This document shows, one piece after another, positions 9,862 through 18,593 of a DNA stretch of 64,000 bases. Position numbers and translations under genes: made by a program. The stretch is from JANQQJ01 sp046290575. Lineage in GTDB: Bacteria; Pseudomonadota; Alphaproteobacteria; SMXS01. The first letter of the stretch is position 1; every line of letters starts with the position of its first letter. The DNA is taken from the NCBI GenBank assembly GCA_046290575.1, contig JBKAGX010000003.1, positions 1 to 64,000 on the forward strand, in the 5' to 3' direction. The notes below the pieces were generated by a model. That model did no database searches. It was given only the letters and a program-made list of their open reading frames with translations, and had not been told where the DNA came from.

Positions 9862-11763
9862 ATGCCCCAATATCGTTCTCGTACCACCACCCATGGGCGC
9901 AATATGGCCGGGGCGCGGGCGCTTTGGCGCGCGACCGGCATGACGGACGGCGACTTTGGCAAACCGATTATCGCCATTGCCAATTCCTTTACACAGTTCG
10001 TGCCGGGGCATGTGCATTTGAAGGACCTTGGTCAGCTGGTCGCCCGGGAAATCGAACGGGCCGGCGGGGTTGCCAAGGAATTCAATACCATCGCGGTCGA
10101 CGACGGCATCGCCATGGGGCATGACGGCATGCTCTACAGCTTGCCCTCACGCGAGGTGATTTCCGATGCCGTGGAATACATGGTTAACGCCCACTGGGCC
10201 GATGCGCTGGTCTGCATCTCCAACTGTGACAAGATCACGCCCGGAATGCTGAACGCGGCGATGCGGCTCAACATTCCCACTGTCTTCGTCTCAGGCGGCC
10301 CCATGGAAGCAGGTAAGGTTCAACGCGAGGGCAACGTTATTCATCTGGATCTGGTTGATGCGATCGTCGCCGCGGCCGATCCCAATGAGAGTGACGCGTC
10401 GGTAGACGAATATGAACGGTCGGCCTGCCCGACCTGCGGCTCCTGTTCAGGCATGTTCACCGCCAACTCGATGAATTGCCTGACCGAGGCGTTAGGCCTG
10501 GCGCTGCCCGGCAATGGATCGCTACTGGCGACTCATGCGGGCCGCAAGGAGCTGTTTTTGGAGGCCGGGCGTCTGATTGTCGACCTTGCGCGGCGGTATT
10601 ACGAGCAGGACGACGAATCCGTTCTGCCACGCAATGTCGCGAATTTCGATGCTTTTGAAAACGCGATGAGCTTGGACATCGCCATGGGCGGGTCGACCAA
10701 TACGGTTCTGCACCTGCTGGCGGCTGCACAGGAAGGCAAAATTGATTTCACCATGGCCGATATTGATCGGCTGTCGCGGCGGGTGCCGAATATATGCAAA
10801 GTCGCGCCAGCCACGAACCAATACCATATGGAAGATGTGCACCGGGCCGGGGGCGTTATCGGCATCCTTGGTGAGCTTGATCGCGCGGGTCTCATTCACC
10901 GGGACGCTGGTAGTATCCATAGCGGATCACTGGGCGAGGCCATTGAGGCGTGGGACGTGATGCGCGACGAGGCAGAACACGCGCATGCGCGTTATCTGGC
11001 CGCGCCGGGCGGCGTGCCGACACAGGTCGCCTTCTCGCAGAATGCCGTCTGGGCGGACCTCGATCTCGACCGCGAAAATGGCTGTATCCGCAATGTGGAA
11101 CATGCCTATTCCAAGGATGGTGGCCTTGCCGTGCTCTATGGCAATCTGGCGCCAGACGGGTGCATCGTTAAGACCGCTGGCGTGGATGTCAGCATGCTGG
11201 AGGCGGAGCAGCTTCGCTACACGACCAGTGTACCAACGTCGACGCTTCGTGGATTTGTCGGGCCCGCGCGGATCTTCGAAAGTCAGGATTCGGCGGTTCA
11301 GGCGATCCTCAGCGATGACATCAATCCCGGCGATATTGTGCTGATCCGTTATGAAGGCCCTAGGGGTGGGCCCGGCATGCAGGAAATGCTCTATCCGACA
11401 AGCTACCTTAAGTCGAAAGGCCTGGGCAAAGATTGCGCGCTGGTCACCGATGGGCGGTTTTCCGGCGGCACCTCGGGCCTCAGCATTGGCCACATCTCAC
11501 CCGAAGCCGCCGAAGGCGGCATGATCGGTCTGGTCGAAGAAGGTGACATGATCCAAATCGATATTCCGGGCCGGTCGATCACGCTGGTCGTCCCGGATGA
11601 GGAGTTGGTGCGGCGGCGTGAAGAGATGGAAGCTCGCGGTAAAGCGGCCTGGCAACCGACTGAAACCCGAACCCGTCGCGTCTCTGCAGCGCTTCGGGCT
11701 TATGCCGCGATGACCACAAGCGCGGCGCGCGGTGCGGTGCGGGACGTGGATCAGCTTTACTGA
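9862..11763 (+). CDS. ilvD: Dihydroxy-acid dehydratase
   Basis: 633 residues. IlvD removes water from 2,3-dihydroxy-isovalerate and 2,3-dihydroxy-3-methylvalerate to give the 2-keto acids of valine and isoleucine synthesis (cytoplasm, Fe-S cluster, Mg). Cluster Cys motifs are visible: SNCDKITPGM and CPTCGSCSGMFTANSMN. The C-terminal DGRFSGG and GHISPEAAEGG blocks are also present. AGGAAAAG precedes the ATG. Its base composition is GC-rich, unlike the AT-richer genes on both sides. This suggests that it is a resident gene, or one of separate origin, between two acquired segments. No other branched-chain amino acid gene is adjacent. Confidence 0.95.
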   Translation: MPQYRSRTTTHGRNMAGARALWRATGMTDGDFGKPIIAIANSFTQFVPGHVHLKDLGQLVAREIERAGGVAKEFNTIAVDDGIAMGHDGMLYSLPSREVISDAVEYMVNAHWADALVCISNCDKITPGMLNAAMRLNIPTVFVSGGPMEAGKVQREGNVIHLDLVDAIVAAADPNESDASVDEYERSACPTCGSCSGMFTANSMNCLTEALGLALPGNGSLLATHAGRKELFLEAGRLIVDLARRYYEQDDESVLPRNVANFDAFENAMSLDIAMGGSTNTVLHLLAAAQEGKIDFTMADIDRLSRRVPNICKVAPATNQYHMEDVHRAGGVIGILGELDRAGLIHRDAGSIHSGSLGEAIEAWDVMRDEAEHAHARYLAAPGGVPTQVAFSQNAVWADLDLDRENGCIRNVEHAYSKDGGLAVLYGNLAPDGCIVKTAGVDVSMLEAEQLRYTTSVPTSTLRGFVGPARIFESQDSAVQAILSDDINPGDIVLIRYEGPRGGPGMQEMLYPTSYLKSKGLGKDCALVTDGRFSGGTSGLSIGHISPEAAEGGMIGLVEEGDMIQIDIPGRSITLVVPDEELVRRREEMEARGKAAWQPTETRTRRVSAALRAYAAMTTSAARGAVRDVDQLY

Positions 11764-12230
11764 GATAGGGCTGGACAGAAAACTTAGGACAGGTGCGAAT
11801 TAGGTCCTACGGTTTGGCGAAGGCACTCTGCAAGGAGGCTGTGCCCACCTTTAGCCTCGAGTGAAACTCCTAAACTCCAAGTCTGACAGATCAAGATTTT
11901 TGCTCAATTCGTCACGGCGTTCCGTCGGAGCGAAGTGGATGACTATGAGAATCATAACGTCATCATAAAATTTTATGTGAATGAAGCGTTGAGAAAGTGC
12001 GAGAATTATTCCCATCGTATGCGTTGCGACTGGTCGATTTTGGCTTAAAGTCAATGACGTAAGGGCATTATATTCAAAGGGTAGTCGGCGTTAATGAGGG
12101 CGTTGTGAAATGCGAGTTCGGCCATAATTCAACCATATTTCTATTATAAATGTTGTAAATATCGCGTCTGTGGACTGATTTATGGGTGTGTAAGTGGGTG
12201 TAATAATATATAGTCATGGGGATGTGAGGC
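11764..12230. promoter_or_regulatory. Intergenic region and likely promoter of the accessory cluster
   Basis: 467 bases. The left half contains a leftward open frame (11851-12054, TTG start) with no ribosome site or recognised family, which I do not call. The right half becomes very AT-rich (ATTATAAATGTTGTAAATAT, then AATAATATATAG) and ends in a GGGGATGTGAGG ribosome region before the acyl-CoA dehydrogenase at 12231. It is the likely promoter of the cluster, but no exact -35/-10 pair is certain. Confidence 0.35.
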
Positions 12231-13490
12231 ATGAATCTGACAATAAGTGATAAGGCTTTAGGAATTCTCGAATCTCTTAAAGAATTTATGAATAATCAGG
12301 TAATCCCTAGTGAAGACCGATACCGAAGGGAGATCCTGGATTCAGGTGACCCGTACCATAAGCCGCTTGTTATGGAGGAACTTCAGGCCAAGGCCAGATC
12401 AATCGGCCTCTGGAACCTGTTTTTGCCGCAGATGGAGTGGGGCGGGGCTGGACTGTCTAACCTTGAGTTTGCGCCCATCTGTGAAGAGATGGGACGAAGT
12501 CTCATAGGAGCAGAGGTATTCAATTGCCATCCTCCGGACAGTGGAAATATGGGTTTGCTCGTTGACTGTGGCAGTCGGGACCAACAAGAGGAGTGGCTTA
12601 TTCCGCTTCTTAATGGCGATATCAGTTCCTGCTTTGCGATGACAGAGCCGGGCGTTGCTAGTTCGGATGCGAACAACATCGGTGCTCTTATTACTCGCGA
12701 TGGAAATTCGTATGTCATCAATGGTCACAAGGGTCCGTCAACCGGCGCCGGCCGCGACGTATGTAAGTTCGCCATTCTTGCAGGTGTTTCTAACCCCGAT
12801 GCCAGTCCGTATGATCGACAGTCGCTGGTCATTGTTCCACTTGACGCGGAGGGCGTTGAGATTGTCGATACATGGGACATATATGGCTATCAATATCCGT
12901 TGAGCCAGGCCGAGATACGGTTCCACGATGTCCGTGTCCCTGCGGCTAATTTGATTCAGCGGGAGGGCGACGGGTTTAGAATCGGCCAGGCCCGATTGGG
13001 GCCAGCGAGAATTCATCACTGCATGCGAGCTATTGGACTAGCGGAAAGAGCGCTAGAGCTAATGTGCGCTCGGATCGTCACAAGAATGACCTTTGGGAAA
13101 CCTATTGCTGATCAGGGGGTGATACCTGACTGGATTGCCCGGTCACGGATCGAAATTGAGCAAGCAAGGCTGCTTACGCTCAAGACCGCATGGATGATGG
13201 ATGAATTGGGCAATAAGGCAGCCAGAAAAGAGATTGCCGCCATTAAGATCGCCGTTCCCAATATCATACAGGGCATTATTGATCGAGCTGTGCAGGCGCA
13301 TGGCGCAATTGGCGTCACACAGAATACGCCTCTCGCTGAATTTTGGACTCATGCGAGAATACTCCGCATTCTCGATGGTCCTGATGAAGTTCATGTTAGG
13401 AGCCTTGCACGGTGGGAACTCAAGAGTCAGCAGGAGGCCTGTGAGTCCAAGGTATCCGAATTGCCAGTAATGCGGGCACAGCGATATTAG
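12231..13490 (+). CDS. Acyl-CoA dehydrogenase family protein (ACAD10/11-like)
   Basis: 419 residues, an FAD flavoprotein family that usually makes alpha,beta-double bonds in acyl-CoA esters. Visible features: the FAD/substrate block CFAMTEPGVASSDANN (about 140-155), ARLGPARIHHCMRAIG (about 254-270), MTFGKPIADQG (about 283-293), HGAIGVTQNTPLA (about 352-365) and the C-terminal ILDGPDEVHVRS. The last signature is typical of the ACAD10/11 branch and not of classic short- or medium-chain enzymes. It leads the cluster and ends 9 bases before the Rieske alpha gene. The substrate is unknown; in this context it may oxidise a CoA-bound or carrier-bound precursor. Confidence 0.88.
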   Translation: MNLTISDKALGILESLKEFMNNQVIPSEDRYRREILDSGDPYHKPLVMEELQAKARSIGLWNLFLPQMEWGGAGLSNLEFAPICEEMGRSLIGAEVFNCHPPDSGNMGLLVDCGSRDQQEEWLIPLLNGDISSCFAMTEPGVASSDANNIGALITRDGNSYVINGHKGPSTGAGRDVCKFAILAGVSNPDASPYDRQSLVIVPLDAEGVEIVDTWDIYGYQYPLSQAEIRFHDVRVPAANLIQREGDGFRIGQARLGPARIHHCMRAIGLAERALELMCARIVTRMTFGKPIADQGVIPDWIARSRIEIEQARLLTLKTAWMMDELGNKAARKEIAAIKIAVPNIIQGIIDRAVQAHGAIGVTQNTPLAEFWTHARILRILDGPDEVHVRSLARWELKSQQEACESKVSELPVMRAQRY

Positions 13491-13499
13491 AGATCGGCA

Positions 13500-14789
13500 A
13501 TGGATACCAAAAAAGCAGGTTCTCATTGTGACCAAGATTTCTCTTCGCTCTCACAAGAATCTCGAGTTCATCGTGACGCTTATCTTGATCCCAAGGTATT
13601 TGAGGCAGAGATGCGTCAGATTTTCAGGCGTACTTGGGTGTATGTTGGGCATGACACCGAGGTGCCGAATCCTGGTGATTACAAGATGACCTATATCGGA
13701 ACGGAGTCTGTTGTTCTTGTACGTGGGACTGACGGAAAGCCGTATGTATTGCTCAACCGATGCAGTCATCGAGGCGCTACTGTGTGCCAGGTGTCACGTG
13801 GAACAGCAAAGGGGTTCCGGTGCCAGTACCATGGTTGGAGCTTCGGACTAGACGGACACTTGTCAGGTGTGCCGTTCCCTGATGGATATCCAGCGCTCGA
13901 CCCCTCCGAGAAGGGACTTTGGAAACTTCCAAAGGTTGAGGCCTACAGAGGGTTTGTGTTCGCGTCATTCAGTTCAGACGTACCAGCTCTTATAGACCAC
14001 CTGGGGAAGGTGACGCCCTACATTGATCTCTTGGTCGATCACGCCGACGGCTATGAAATCCAGGTTGCGCCGGATGCCAACGAGGTTCTGTACAATGGAA
14101 ACTGGAAGCTCTCGATGGAGAACAGCATCGACGGCTATCATCTGAGCTTTACGCATCAGTCGGTGTTTGCGGTTATGGAAAAGAGAACCGGGAAACCTTC
14201 GCGTTACTTGAGTTCACAAAATGAAGGGTTGGCTAGAAGCCTATCGTTTTCCAACGGTCATACAGTGATGGACCTGCATTCAATTGCGCGTGATGTGTTG
14301 CGTAATCGTCTAGACGCCCTTTCCGATGCCCCGCCCTCCGGGGCCGATCTTGACGCGTTTTTCGGCATTGAAGGTGCAGAGGAAATTTACCTATCGACGA
14401 CTGGACCCGGTGTGAACACTACGGTCTATCCAAATCTTCAACTCGGCAGCCCGAACATCTGTGAGGTACATCCGATTTCCGTGGATCGAACGCGGATAGT
14501 GCTGCGGCCGTTGCTGCTCCGGGGTGCACCTGACAACATCAATAGCCTGCGGCTGCGCTATCACGAGATAGGGTCAGGTCCGTGCGGGTTTGTCCAGCCA
14601 GATGATCTTGAAATGTTCGAGCGTGTTAGTTCGGGAATCGCGGCGGAAAGCGTTGAGTGGTTGCTGATGGATCGGGGAGTTAGCCGCGAGATACTGACGG
14701 CTGGTGGGTCTAGAGCCAGCCAAATCACGGATGAAGGGCCTCAGCGTGCTCAGTATAGACGATGGCGCGAACTGATGGGGGCGCAATGA
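13500..14789 (+). CDS. Rieske oxygenase large (alpha) subunit
   Basis: 429 residues. It is the catalytic subunit of a ring-hydroxylating type oxygenase. The Rieske [2Fe-2S] ligands are visible: C88-x-H90 (NRCSHRG) and C108-xx-H111 (RCQYHGW). The mononuclear iron site lies in ENSIDGYHLSFTH, with bridging Asp211 and ligands His214 and His219. Overall it resembles benzoate/anthranilate-type alpha subunits. The stop overlaps the beta-subunit start (ATGA), so the subunits are coupled. No ferredoxin or reductase gene is present in the cluster, so electrons must come from a partner encoded elsewhere. The substrate is unknown. Confidence 0.9.
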   Translation: MDTKKAGSHCDQDFSSLSQESRVHRDAYLDPKVFEAEMRQIFRRTWVYVGHDTEVPNPGDYKMTYIGTESVVLVRGTDGKPYVLLNRCSHRGATVCQVSRGTAKGFRCQYHGWSFGLDGHLSGVPFPDGYPALDPSEKGLWKLPKVEAYRGFVFASFSSDVPALIDHLGKVTPYIDLLVDHADGYEIQVAPDANEVLYNGNWKLSMENSIDGYHLSFTHQSVFAVMEKRTGKPSRYLSSQNEGLARSLSFSNGHTVMDLHSIARDVLRNRLDALSDAPPSGADLDAFFGIEGAEEIYLSTTGPGVNTTVYPNLQLGSPNICEVHPISVDRTRIVLRPLLLRGAPDNINSLRLRYHEIGSGPCGFVQPDDLEMFERVSSGIAAESVEWLLMDRGVSREILTAGGSRASQITDEGPQRAQYRRWRELMGAQ

Positions 14790-15316
14790 CCCAAGAGTTT
14801 CGCATTTCGGTTCCTGATGCCTTCAGTGCAGAAGCTGTCAAGATCTTTGCCGAAGTGAATGGGCTCCTCACAGTGGAGGCCCATCTGCTGGACGATCGTA
14901 CCTACGAACAGTGGCTAGATCTGTTCACTGAAGATTGCTTGTATTGGATGCCGGTCGATCCTCTAGCTGTCGATGGTAGGCAGCGACTGAACGTATTCTA
15001 CGATAACAGGGCCCGAATGGAAGATAGAGTCGATCGATTGACTTCTGGGTCAGCTTTCAGCGAACAGCCACCAACTTTGACCGCCCGGACAATATCTGCC
15101 GTGTACGTAACCGCTGAGCAGGATTCCACGGATACCGACTTGATCGTGCGCAGCAACTTTGTCCTAGTGTCCAACCGTTTGGGCAATCAGCAACTGTATG
15201 GCGGGCGGTGTTTGCATCATCTTGTACGCATTTGCGGGTCACTGCGTATAGCTGAAAAGCGCGTGACCTTGTTGGGGTCAGATACGCCTCAAAGACCTAT
15301 GACGTTTATGTTCTAA
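14786..15316 (+). CDS. Rieske oxygenase small (beta) subunit
   Basis: 176 residues from the ATG that overlaps the alpha stop by four bases; an earlier in-frame ATG at 14762 lies inside the alpha gene. It has the SnoaL/NTF2-like fold of aromatic-ring dioxygenase beta subunits: E-A-x-L-L-D (residues about 32-37) and YEQWLDLFTEDCLYWMPV near the start, and a Y-GGRCLHHLVR strand near the end. It is structural in alpha3-beta3 enzymes. Together with the alpha subunit it makes a two-component terminal oxygenase like benzoate dioxygenase. Confidence 0.88.
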   Translation: MTQEFRISVPDAFSAEAVKIFAEVNGLLTVEAHLLDDRTYEQWLDLFTEDCLYWMPVDPLAVDGRQRLNVFYDNRARMEDRVDRLTSGSAFSEQPPTLTARTISAVYVTAEQDSTDTDLIVRSNFVLVSNRLGNQQLYGGRCLHHLVRICGSLRIAEKRVTLLGSDTPQRPMTFMF

Positions 15317-15334
15317 ACTCTCGAGGGGAGATCC

Positions 15335-15439
15335 ATGGATTCTATTGGACGCATTCCAAGTCAACGACAGGGGCCCCCATTGTGTGATTACTTCCCAGTG
15401 ATGGGTAATAGACGTGTCGTGCAGGAGTGCGGTTTATGA
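15335..15439 (+). CDS. 34-residue micro-ORF, coupled to the HpaB/AbfD-like gene
   Basis: This frame is short but has strong translation signals. GAGGGGAG lies five bases before the ATG at 15335, and the stop TGA overlaps the next gene's ATG (ATGA at 15436-15439), as in translational coupling. The peptide begins MDSIGRIPSQRQGPPL, contains CDYFPVMG in the middle, and ends in RRVVQECGL with two Cys. I recognise no family. It could be a leader that controls translation of the next gene, a small structural partner, a remnant of a lost ferredoxin gene, or a precursor peptide. Only the signals are seen; function is unknown. Confidence 0.45.
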   Translation: MDSIGRIPSQRQGPPLCDYFPVMGNRRVVQECGL

Positions 15440-16896
15440 CTGTCAGGTCTCGTCAAGAGTTTTTCGAGGGATTGTGCGATGGTCGACGCGTTCACTACAA
15501 AGGCCGTTTAATTAATCGTGTGCTGGACGAGCCGGATATACGCCGGGCGGCTGAACGGTCAGCGGTTGCCTTCGACATGCAGCACGATCCTGCATTGTGT
15601 CAGTTAACGGTCGATATGACGTCCGGCAAGGCAACGAGTGCGATGTATGCATTACCTCGCACCATTGAAGACCTTCGGCGGAGAGCACAACTCATTCAGC
15701 TCAGTTCTCGTATGGGCGGGTGTATGATGCTTCTAAAAGAAGTTGGAAGCGACGCATTATTTGCACTTCTCAGCGCGTTAGATGGTGACGAGCTGAACCG
15801 TGCCAGAGCGTTCTATGAGCACTGTAGTGCAGGCGATTTGACCATTGCCGTTGCGCAGACTGACGTGAAGGGTGACCGGTCGCTGCCACCTAATCGACAG
15901 ACGGATCCGGACCTCTATCTGCATATTGTGGATGAGGATTCAGAACATATTGTTGTGCGTGGCGCCAAGTGTCACACGACTTTCTCAGCTTACGTAGACG
16001 AGCTGTTAGTCCTTCCAACCAGGGCTATGGGTCCTGATGACAGTGAATATGCGGTGTCATTTGCCATCCCTATCGCCACACCTGGTTTAGAACTGTATGT
16101 ATCTCCGTACCTGAGTGGCGAGCGGAACTCTTTCGAGCATCCACTGTCCTCCAGATTCTCGATATTAGAGAGCCTCACCGTCTTCAACGACGTAGTGATA
16201 CCTCGAGAGCGGGTCTTTCTATCAAAGAAACCAGAACTGGCTGGCCCCCTTGCCCTTACATTTGTCAATTTTCACCGTCTAACTGCCGTGGGCTACAAGG
16301 TCCCTCTGGCCGACTTGGTGGTTGGTGCAGCGTTCCTGATCGCTAAAGCAAATGGCATTACGCGCGCCAGCCATGTTCGCGACAAACTCGCATATCTCGT
16401 GCGCTGGGCTGAAACGATCCGCAGCTTGGCGCAGACGGCTGCGAACCGATCCTCCCTTAACGCAGCGGGGTTATGCGTTCCCGAAGCGCTGACTGTCAAT
16501 ATGGCAAAGTTTGAGTTTGCACACGGCTATCACACTGCGATCGAAATCCTCCGGGATCTAGCGGGCGGTCTACTGGTTACAGGCCCAGGAGGCAGCGATT
16601 GGGAAGACCCAGATACCCGCGCGGTGATGGAAAAATACTTTGCTGCAGCGGTTCCTGCTGAGGACCGATTGAAGATCATGAACCTTATCACTGAACTTGT
16701 AGCCCGAGACTACGGTGGATATCAGTCGGTTGTCGCAACCCATGCTGAGGGATCACTTGAGGCCGAGAAACTACAACTGTTGCGGAGCTACTCGACTGAC
16801 AACGCGGTCAGTCTTGCAAATTATTTCGCCGGCCTAGGTGACGGGCAGTTTGACGATGTCTCAGCGCAGGCAGAATCAAAGGAGGTGATGAGGTGA
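15436..16896 (+). CDS. HpaB / 4-hydroxybutyryl-CoA dehydratase-like protein with a degenerate cluster site
   Basis: 486 residues from ATG 15436 (AGGAG nine bases upstream; a GTG at 15427 is the alternative). The fold is that of the 4-hydroxyphenylacetate 3-monooxygenase / AbfD family, itself related to acyl-CoA dehydrogenases. Recognisable blocks are LYLHIVDED, VVRGAKCHTT and VNFHRLTAVGYKVPLAD. In AbfD the [4Fe-4S] cluster is held by Cys99, Cys103, His292 and Cys299. By spacing these align here with Cys96, Leu100, His280 and Tyr287, so two ligands are missing. It is therefore unlikely to hold the same cluster and may be a flavin monooxygenase, isomerase or decayed enzyme. The start overlaps the micro-ORF; the stop overlaps the next gene. 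Confidence 0.82.
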   Translation: MTVRSRQEFFEGLCDGRRVHYKGRLINRVLDEPDIRRAAERSAVAFDMQHDPALCQLTVDMTSGKATSAMYALPRTIEDLRRRAQLIQLSSRMGGCMMLLKEVGSDALFALLSALDGDELNRARAFYEHCSAGDLTIAVAQTDVKGDRSLPPNRQTDPDLYLHIVDEDSEHIVVRGAKCHTTFSAYVDELLVLPTRAMGPDDSEYAVSFAIPIATPGLELYVSPYLSGERNSFEHPLSSRFSILESLTVFNDVVIPRERVFLSKKPELAGPLALTFVNFHRLTAVGYKVPLADLVVGAAFLIAKANGITRASHVRDKLAYLVRWAETIRSLAQTAANRSSLNAAGLCVPEALTVNMAKFEFAHGYHTAIEILRDLAGGLLVTGPGGSDWEDPDTRAVMEKYFAAAVPAEDRLKIMNLITELVARDYGGYQSVVATHAEGSLEAEKLQLLRSYSTDNAVSLANYFAGLGDGQFDDVSAQAESKEVMR

Positions 16897-17660
16897 CTTG
16901 GAGAGTCGTTGAGGTGCCGTCAGTGGAAGGCGCGCTAGTGCGTCAGCTCCTTGATAACAACATCGCAGCCATTAGGGTGCCGCATTTTCTTAGTTCTACC
17001 GCTTGCGAAGAGTCACGCGAAGTACTTTCCAAGCTTCCCGATTGGTCATTCTATGAGGGGGGAACCCCACCATTGGGGCGTTTGGGTATCACACAATACG
17101 AACACTTTGGTGCGAAGCAAGAGTATCTGTCGAAGGCTGCTTCTGAGATGGTAGCACGCGATCGAAACCTTCAGAACCTTCAAGATCCTCTCGAGAAGCT
17201 ACTCTCGTCTTTGAACCAAGTGTGGCCGAATGGTGCGACGATCGCTTCAGAAGCGGGACAGACATACTTCGCAGGGGTTTTTCGACGTGGAACCACTGGC
17301 ACAATTCACGCGGACTGGGCACCAAGGGACGCGGCGGGCTGGTCTATTGCTGATATTAGGGCTCAACTCGGATGGAATGTTTACTACGAATTGCCACAAA
17401 AAGGCGGCAATCTAGTCGTCTACAATCGTTTATGGACGCCTGACGTCGAAATACATGCTCGGCAAAGATTTAACGACTACGATCCCAAAGTTTTCGACGA
17501 CCTGCAGTGTGTTGAAATAGAGCTGCGGGTTGGTGACCTAGTGCTTTTTAATGCGCGAAATGCCCATATGGTGACCAATTCACCGAACGGAGATCAGCGT
17601 TTGTCTGTTGGCTCATTTGTTGGAGAAATGCCTGATCAACAGCTCGTTTTTTGGTCGTGA
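16893..17660 (+). CDS. 2-oxoglutarate / Fe(II)-dependent oxygenase
   Basis: 255 residues from a GTG that overlaps the previous stop by four bases. A near-perfect ribosome site (AAAGGAGGTGATG) lies upstream, inside the previous gene. The iron facial triad is visible: His139 and Asp141 (TIHADWAP) and His225 (NARNAHMV), with Arg236 (DQRLSVGS) as the likely 2-oxoglutarate anchor. Asp141 is present, so hydroxylation or another oxidation is expected, not the halogenation seen in relatives where this residue is Gly or Ala. The GWNVYYELPQKGGNLVVYNR stretch resembles enzymes acting on small amino-acid-like substrates, but the substrate cannot be read from the sequence. Confidence 0.82.
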   Translation: MTWRVVEVPSVEGALVRQLLDNNIAAIRVPHFLSSTACEESREVLSKLPDWSFYEGGTPPLGRLGITQYEHFGAKQEYLSKAASEMVARDRNLQNLQDPLEKLLSSLNQVWPNGATIASEAGQTYFAGVFRRGTTGTIHADWAPRDAAGWSIADIRAQLGWNVYYELPQKGGNLVVYNRLWTPDVEIHARQRFNDYDPKVFDDLQCVEIELRVGDLVLFNARNAHMVTNSPNGDQRLSVGSFVGEMPDQQLVFWS

Positions 17661-17759
17661 CGATTGAAGGAGGGCAGGGGGCTGTCGGGTTGCAAAAAAG
17701 GATACCAAGGTCACAGGTCTTTCTTGAATGCGGTTTTTGGGTTGATTTGGCGGTAATGG

Positions 17760-18593
17760 ATGAGTGTTAGTGAGTACAACTTAGTTTCGTCAGAGAAGAT
17801 CGGCTCCGTTCTTCGTGTCACTTTGGACCGCCCTAAGCGTCGAAACGCTCTGTCGGAGCAAATGGTTTCCGAACTTCTCAAAATATTTTCGATTGCTGAG
17901 CAGGATACGAGCACAAATGCCTTAATCCTTCGCGGCTCTGGAAAAAGCTTTTGCTCTGGCTATGACGTCTCGTTTTCAGAGTCCGATCCATCCGTATCTC
18001 CGTCTCCCATCGAGAAGATGCAATCAGTGATTCAAGATAACAGGCTTTTTGATTGTGTTATGAGAAGTCCTGTACCCACGATTGCTCAGATCCATGGGCA
18101 CTGTCTCGCCGCAGGAACCGACCTGGCGTTTTGCTGCGATATGATTATCTGTAGCAAGGACGCCCGCGTCGGCTATCCCGCAGTGCGGTCAGTGGGAGTT
18201 CCGGTTACTCACATGTGGCTCTATCATATGGGCCCCCAGTGGGCCAAACGGCTCCTTTTTACGGGCGACTCGATAACTGGCGAAAAGGCCGCTGAATTGG
18301 GATTGGCTTTAGAGGCGGTAGATCCAGGGCAACTTGACTCATATGTGCTGGAGCTTGCGACGCGAATATCTTGGATAAATCGCGATGTCCTTATTGCTAA
18401 TAAATCCGTTATAAATCAAGGGCTTGAGCTAATGGGGCGAGCGATGTTGCAGGAAACAGCAGTTGCGCGAAATGTACTTATCCGTTTCACACCTGCGGCG
18501 CATAGATTTTGGGAGACTATAGAAAAAGAAGGAGTGAAACAGGCCATTACCTCGCGTGACTCGCAGTTTAGCTCTCAGGACCCAATAACCTAG
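17760..18593 (+). CDS. Enoyl-CoA hydratase/isomerase family (crotonase) protein
   Basis: 277 residues. Crotonase-fold features: LDRPKRRNALS (residues 22-32), the oxyanion-hole strands KSFCSGYDVS (about 62-71) and IHGHCLAAGTDLAFCCD (about 111-127). The two catalytic Glu of classic enoyl-CoA hydratase (Glu144 and Glu164 in the rat enzyme) align with Asp121 and Ala141. Ordinary hydration is therefore doubtful; the family also includes hydrolases, isomerases, decarboxylases and lyases. It lies 99 bases after the 2OG oxygenase on the same strand and is probably co-transcribed. The start is ATG 17760, with a short overlapping ATG just upstream. Confidence 0.85.
   Translation: MSVSEYNLVSSEKIGSVLRVTLDRPKRRNALSEQMVSELLKIFSIAEQDTSTNALILRGSGKSFCSGYDVSFSESDPSVSPSPIEKMQSVIQDNRLFDCVMRSPVPTIAQIHGHCLAAGTDLAFCCDMIICSKDARVGYPAVRSVGVPVTHMWLYHMGPQWAKRLLFTGDSITGEKAAELGLALEAVDPGQLDSYVLELATRISWINRDVLIANKSVINQGLELMGRAMLQETAVARNVLIRFTPAAHRFWETIEKEGVKQAITSRDSQFSSQDPIT

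Noticed and set aside
11851..12054. 67-codon leftward frame between ilvD and the cluster, considered as a small toxin
   Set aside because: It has a TTG start with no Shine-Dalgarno, no partner gene and no family signature.
16893..17660. 2OG-dependent halogenase
   Set aside because: Asp141 of the iron triad is present; halogenases of this type have Gly or Ala there to make room for the halide.
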